From a bacterium (GTDB lineage: Bacteria > Krumholzibacteriota > Krumholzibacteria > LZORAL124-64-63): DNA of 9,115 nt. The stretch is from positions 1-9,115 of the forward strand of contig QNDV01000065.1 of NCBI GenBank assembly GCA_003646045.1, in the 5' to 3' direction. How positions within the stretch are numbered: the stretch's first letter is position 1; the number at the start of each line of letters is the position of its first letter. The notes under the pieces are model-generated. The model searched no databases. It was not told the origin of the DNA and was given only the letters and a program-made list of their open reading frames with translations. The translations under genes were made by a program, and so were the position numbers. Of the stretch, positions 5,813 through 9,115 are shown piece after piece.

Positions 5813-7408
5813 CTAGCGACTAAGCATGGGATAGACGACCAGGAATGCCACCGCTGCCACGGCCACCACGGCCACCACGATGGTCAGCCAGCGCAGCAGA
5901 CGCAGACGGCGCTTGCGGACAAAGTGCTCGTCCTGGATCACCGGCAGCGTCCCGATGACGGTCACTCCCAGCACGTTCTCGATATCCTCGACCGTGCTGA
6001 AGGACTTGTCGAAGAAGATGGCCAATACCACCAGGCCGATACCCATGGCCACGGACAGCACAACGCCCATGAACCACAGCTTGGGGCCGTTGGGCTCCAC
6101 GGGATTGGGCATCAGCACCGGGTCCTGCCGGACCATGATCTGCATGCCCACATCCGACATGCCGGCATCCAGGTTTATCTGCTGTTGGCGAATCTCCTGG
6201 TCGATGGTGCCCAACAGGTCGCGGGCACTGTCCACACGTTCCTGGATCTCGGAAAGCATCGCCGACTGGACGGGACGCTGCGAGACGAACCGGCGATAAT
6301 CCTCCGCGTTTCTCTGCACCTGGCGCAGGACCTGCAACTCCACACTGCGGTACAGGTAGGAGTAGTAGTAGTTGACCAGGCGATTACGATCCATCAGGCC
6401 CACGCCCGCATGGTTCGCCGCCACGAGGGCGTCCACCCGGTCACTCATCTGTACGCGCAGCCGCCCCAACCGCTGTTCAAGAGCGCTGAATTCGGGGCCA
6501 CTCTCCGAAGTGGTCAGCAACTCGTCGCCCAGATCCTCAAGTTCCAGCAGCAGCGACTTGATGATCCCGTCGCGGGTATAGATGCTGACTGGCGGATCGC
6601 CGGCCAGTATGCGCCGGGCCGCCCGGGCCAAATTGTCGAATTCCGTGGCATCCGCACCCTCGTGTCGCGTCCGGACCCGCTCGAGGCGTTCCTCGGTGGC
6701 CGCAATATTCCCCGCGTGCAATCGGCTGCCCACGAGTTCACTTGCCGCCATGTCCGCCAGGAACCTGTTCAGCTCCCCTTCCGCGGTGGTGAGGTCCTGC
6801 GCATAGCGCTTGCGTTGGGTCTCCAGGAAATCGCGCGTGGAATTGCGGGCCGCCATACGGGCCAGACGGTACTCCTCCACGAAGCGCGACGTGATCAACA
6901 GGGCGGCCCGGTAGGCCGCCAGGGGATCCGTATCGGTCACTGATATCTCGTAGATGGCGGCATTGACGCGGTCCAATTGCAGCTTGCTGCTCAGCCGAAT
7001 GCTGGCCCGGTTGATGGCCTTCGCACGGTCCAGATCGTTACCCGCCGCCGAGGCCGAGTTTCCCGCTGCCTGCTCGAGGCCGAGTTCCTCGACCATCTGC
7101 GCCAGGAATCGCGGCGACATGAGCAGATTGGACATGTCGCCCTGGATTCGACGTTCCACGTCACGCTGGCGTCCAAAGGCCTGGCTGGGATCGGCAATGA
7201 GCTGGCTGCGCAGGTGATCCAATCGCAATTCTATCAGCCCCTGGGACCGGTACAACGGCGTCATGGTCCGGATAACCACTCCGGCCATGGTCAGACACAG
7301 CAGCAGCGGTACGACAAACAGCAACTTGCGGCGCCAGAACGACCGCCACAGCATACCGAGGTCGAAACCCGGCTTGGCTGCGGGCGCTTCGTCGAGGAAG
7401 GGATCCAT
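5813..7408 (-). CDS. GumC/Wzz-type polysaccharide copolymerase (chain-length determinant)
   Basis: A 531-residue inner-membrane protein that would set chain length or couple synthesis to export of a surface polysaccharide. Order: short cytoplasmic N-terminus, membrane helix 1 (about 28-47), a long periplasmic region (about 50-444) rich in charged helices likely to form coiled coils (for example about 187-250 and 285-330, and about 385-412), a Pro-rich segment MPNPVEPNGPK (433-443) typical just before the last helix of copolymerases, helix 2 (about 445-466), a cytoplasmic linker DKSFSTVEDIENVLGVTVIGTLPVI (467-491; family-typical), and an unusual third helix (about 507-527) four residues from the end. 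The ATG at 7408 has AAGGAG (7423-7418) 9 nt upstream. The kinase gene follows after 16 nt. Its size and long coiled region are closer to GumC-like proteins than to short Wzz O-antigen regulators. Which polysaccharide it serves is not visible. Confidence 0.9.
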   Translation of the reverse strand: MDPFLDEAPAAKPGFDLGMLWRSFWRRKLLFVVPLLLCLTMAGVVIRTMTPLYRSQGLIELRLDHLRSQLIADPSQAFGRQRDVERRIQGDMSNLLMSPRFLAQMVEELGLEQAAGNSASAAGNDLDRAKAINRASIRLSSKLQLDRVNAAIYEISVTDTDPLAAYRAALLITSRFVEEYRLARMAARNSTRDFLETQRKRYAQDLTTAEGELNRFLADMAASELVGSRLHAGNIAATEERLERVRTRHEGADATEFDNLARAARRILAGDPPVSIYTRDGIIKSLLLELEDLGDELLTTSESGPEFSALEQRLGRLRVQMSDRVDALVAANHAGVGLMDRNRLVNYYYSYLYRSVELQVLRQVQRNAEDYRRFVSQRPVQSAMLSEIQERVDSARDLLGTIDQEIRQQQINLDAGMSDVGMQIMVRQDPVLMPNPVEPNGPKLWFMGVVLSVAMGIGLVVLAIFFDKSFSTVEDIENVLGVTVIGTLPVIQDEHFVRKRRLRLLRWLTIVVAVVAVAAVAFLVVYPMLSR

Positions 7409-7521
7409 CGGCAGGGGCTCCTTGGCTGGTCAGCCTGGCAATTCGACCGCGGGGACGACTGCTCCAGTCAACTATCAATCAGTCGTTTCGGCCACTACTA
7501 ATACGCGGTGGCAGTGGCACC
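7409..7521 (-). other. Spacer between sppA and the copolymerase gene, with inverted repeats
   Basis: This 113-nt spacer may hold a promoter for the copolymerase-kinase pair. It has ACGACTG (7455-7461) and its reverse complement CAGTCGT (7480-7486), 18 nt apart, and a competing small hairpin GACTG-ctc-CAGTC (7457-7469). The two share the same left arm, so only one can form at a time. The inner region is AT-richer than its surroundings; on the minus strand it contains TTGATA and TTGACT, but no good -10 box follows at the right distance, so I do not call a promoter. A transcription-factor operator is equally possible. Confidence 0.35.
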
Positions 7522-9115
7522 TCAGCGGACGCGTACCCAATAGGGCGCCATGGCGACGGGACGACCGTCCATGAGAGCCATCCTCGCGAAGGTTCCGTCC
7601 TCGCGCAGGGTAGCCGTCAGCAGGGGGACCGGCGCCAAGTCCAGGCCGGGGAACGCCGCCCCCCGGGCCAGCTCGGCCAGGTCACCAGCCGCCGACGCCA
7701 GCGAGGCGTTGCGACGCATGGACTCCAGCAGGATCCGCTCGAAGAAACTGGGTTGTTCGCCGTAGGTGACCACGCCCACCCTGTCGTCCGGTGTCAGTCC
7801 CACGCTCCACTTGGCCGCGTCCAGGGCCCGGCGCAAACCACCTTCTTCGTCGACCAGACCCCGCTCCAGCCCCTGTCGCCCCGTCCAGACGCGCCCCTGG
7901 GCCACTTCGTGCACGGCATCCCGCTGCATCCCGCGCCCGTCGCCGACCTTGTCCAGGAAACGCTCGTAGAAGCCCTCCATCTGGGCCGTGAAGATTTCCC
8001 GCTGGGACTTGCTAAAGCCGCCTTCGTCACTGAACAGGAGTGCGTTGTCCCCCCGGGTAACGAACTCACGGTTGACACCGATCTTGCCGTACATGGCGGT
8101 ACGATCCATCTTGCCCGCGTAGACGCCGATGGAACCGGTGAGTGTTCCGGCCGGCGCGAAAATGGAATCCGCCGGGCAAGAAACGTAGTAGCCCCCACTG
8201 GCCGCCATGCCTCCCATGGAGGCGATGACCGGTTTGTCCTGTTGCACTTGCCGGATCGCGTGCCAGATCAGGTCGCTGGCCAGGGCGCTGCCCCCCGGAC
8301 TGTCCACCCGCAGGATCACCGCGCCGATGCTCTCATCCTCCCCCGCCAGGCGTAACCGCTCGACGATGGTCTCACTCCCGGCGATCTTGCCCTGGAACCG
8401 GTCAAAGCGGCTTTCGCCCGGCATGATGACCCCGGTCACGTAGACCAGGGCGACCTTCCCGCTCGTGCCGCCGCTCCCCTTGCGATCCAGGACATAGTCA
8501 CTGAAATTCGTGAAGTCCTCGTCGGCGAAACGAATGTCCAGCATGTCGTCCAGGTAACCCAGGGTATCGACCAGACCGTCGGCCAGTGCGGTGGGTCCGT
8601 CGTAGAGTCCCCGGTCGACCCAGGCCGCGGCCCGCTGGCGGTCCACGTTGCGACCCGCGGCGATCATGCCCAACAGGGCGTCCCACCGGTCGTCGACAAT
8701 GGCGTTGATCATCTCCAGGTTGGCAGCGGATGCCTCGGTCCGTGTCATGCGTTCGGGAGCCGACTTGTACTTGCCGATGTGGATGAAGTCGGCCCGCATG
8801 CCGAGCTTATCGAGAATGTCCTTGAGAAAATCCAGTTCCGCCGTGATCCCCAGCACCATCAGATTGGCTTCGGGAGACATGACGATCTGGTCGGCCATGG
8901 CCGCCAGGGCATACTCCCGGGTAAACGCCCCGTCCAGATAGGCCACCGTAGGTTTGCCGGCCTCGGCAAAGCCACGCACTGCCGCCTGCAGTTCCTCGAT
9001 CTTGGCCCAGTCGGCGTCGAGTCCACGCATATCCATGACCAGGGCGCTAATCCGGTCATCGGCCGCCGCCCGTTTCAGTCCGAACACGGCCTCGGCCAGG
9101 GTCATGCCGTGGGAG
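7522..9115 (-). CDS. sppA: Signal peptide peptidase SppA, two-domain (67K) type, missing N-terminus at window edge
   Basis: An S49-family serine protease that degrades cleaved signal peptides and membrane-protein fragments at the inner membrane. 530 residues are present and the gene continues past the right edge. By comparison with E. coli SppA (618 residues), roughly the first 90, including the membrane anchor, are missing. Both catalytic residues of the Ser/Lys dyad are visible: Lys in IGKYKSAPE (codon at 8764-8766, the counterpart of E. coli Lys209) in the first repeat domain, and Ser in GGMAASGGYYVS (codon at 8197-8199, the counterpart of Ser409) in the second. They are 189 residues apart, against 200 in E. 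coli. Other conserved parts are VILRVDSPGGSA and TLTGSIGVYAGK. The Met codon at 9103-9105 lies inside the first domain and is not the true start. It is upstream of the polysaccharide genes on the same strand with a 113-nt gap, so shared transcription is possible but not shown. Confidence 0.94.
   Translation of the reverse strand, partial: SHGMTLAEAVFGLKRAAADDRISALVMDMRGLDADWAKIEELQAAVRGFAEAGKPTVAYLDGAFTREYALAAMADQIVMSPEANLMVLGITAELDFLKDILDKLGMRADFIHIGKYKSAPERMTRTEASAANLEMINAIVDDRWDALLGMIAAGRNVDRQRAAAWVDRGLYDGPTALADGLVDTLGYLDDMLDIRFADEDFTNFSDYVLDRKGSGGTSGKVALVYVTGVIMPGESRFDRFQGKIAGSETIVERLRLAGEDESIGAVILRVDSPGGSALASDLIWHAIRQVQQDKPVIASMGGMAASGGYYVSCPADSIFAPAGTLTGSIGVYAGKMDRTAMYGKIGVNREFVTRGDNALLFSDEGGFSKSQREIFTAQMEGFYERFLDKVGDGRGMQRDAVHEVAQGRVWTGRQGLERGLVDEEGGLRRALDAAKWSVGLTPDDRVGVVTYGEQPSFFERILLESMRRNASLASAAGDLAELARGAAFPGLDLAPVPLLTATLREDGTFARMALMDGRPVAMAPYWVRVR

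Noticed and set aside
5450..6943. 497-codon open frame on the plus strand opposite the copolymerase and kinase genes
   Set aside because: It runs across two well-supported minus-strand genes, and its translation is His/Gln/Arg-rich with no domain, as expected for an antisense shadow.

Overview
This is a GC-rich, tightly packed bacterial chromosomal window with six protein genes (two running off the ends) and no RNA gene, insertion sequence, CRISPR array or other mobile element that I can see. The envelope genes (RND pump with periplasmic adaptor, GumC/Wzz-type copolymerase, two-domain SppA) point to a diderm bacterium. The GC-rich codon use, the fused formimidoyltransferase-cyclodeaminase and the split copolymerase/kinase would fit a member of the FCB or a neighbouring group. 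That assignment is a guess; there is no phylogenetic marker here.

Layout, left to right. (1) 1-1393, minus strand: a two-gene RND efflux operon, with the adaptor (182-1393) followed 3 nt later by the inner-membrane pump, of which only the first 59 residues are in the window. (2) 1394-1630: a 237-nt divergent intergenic region. (3) 1631-5043, plus strand: a complete bifunctional formimidoyltransferase-cyclodeaminase (ftcD), a perfect 14-bp hairpin, then an MFS transporter with features of the POT/PTR2 peptide-transporter family. (4) 5044-5100: a convergent junction with a strong imperfect hairpin. (5) 5101-9115, minus strand: in transcription order, sppA (missing its N-terminus at the window edge), a 113-nt spacer, a GumC/Wzz-type polysaccharide copolymerase and a separate CpsD/CapB-like BY-kinase.

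How the genes work together. The adaptor and RND pump should form a tripartite efflux system with an outer-membrane factor encoded elsewhere. FtcD would process the formimino group of N-formimino-glutamate from histidine breakdown into the folate one-carbon pool. The transporter downstream may import peptides or amino acids, but its substrate cannot be read from the sequence. The copolymerase and kinase are the usual pair controlling chain length and export of a surface polysaccharide; no glycosyltransferase, Wza-type exporter or polymerase is in the window.

I found no convincing undescribed system. The most interesting details are the degenerate proton-coupling motif in the POT-like transporter, the third C-terminal membrane helix that separates the copolymerase from its kinase, the perfect hairpin between ftcD and the transporter gene, and the palindrome that covers the adaptor gene's ribosome binding site.
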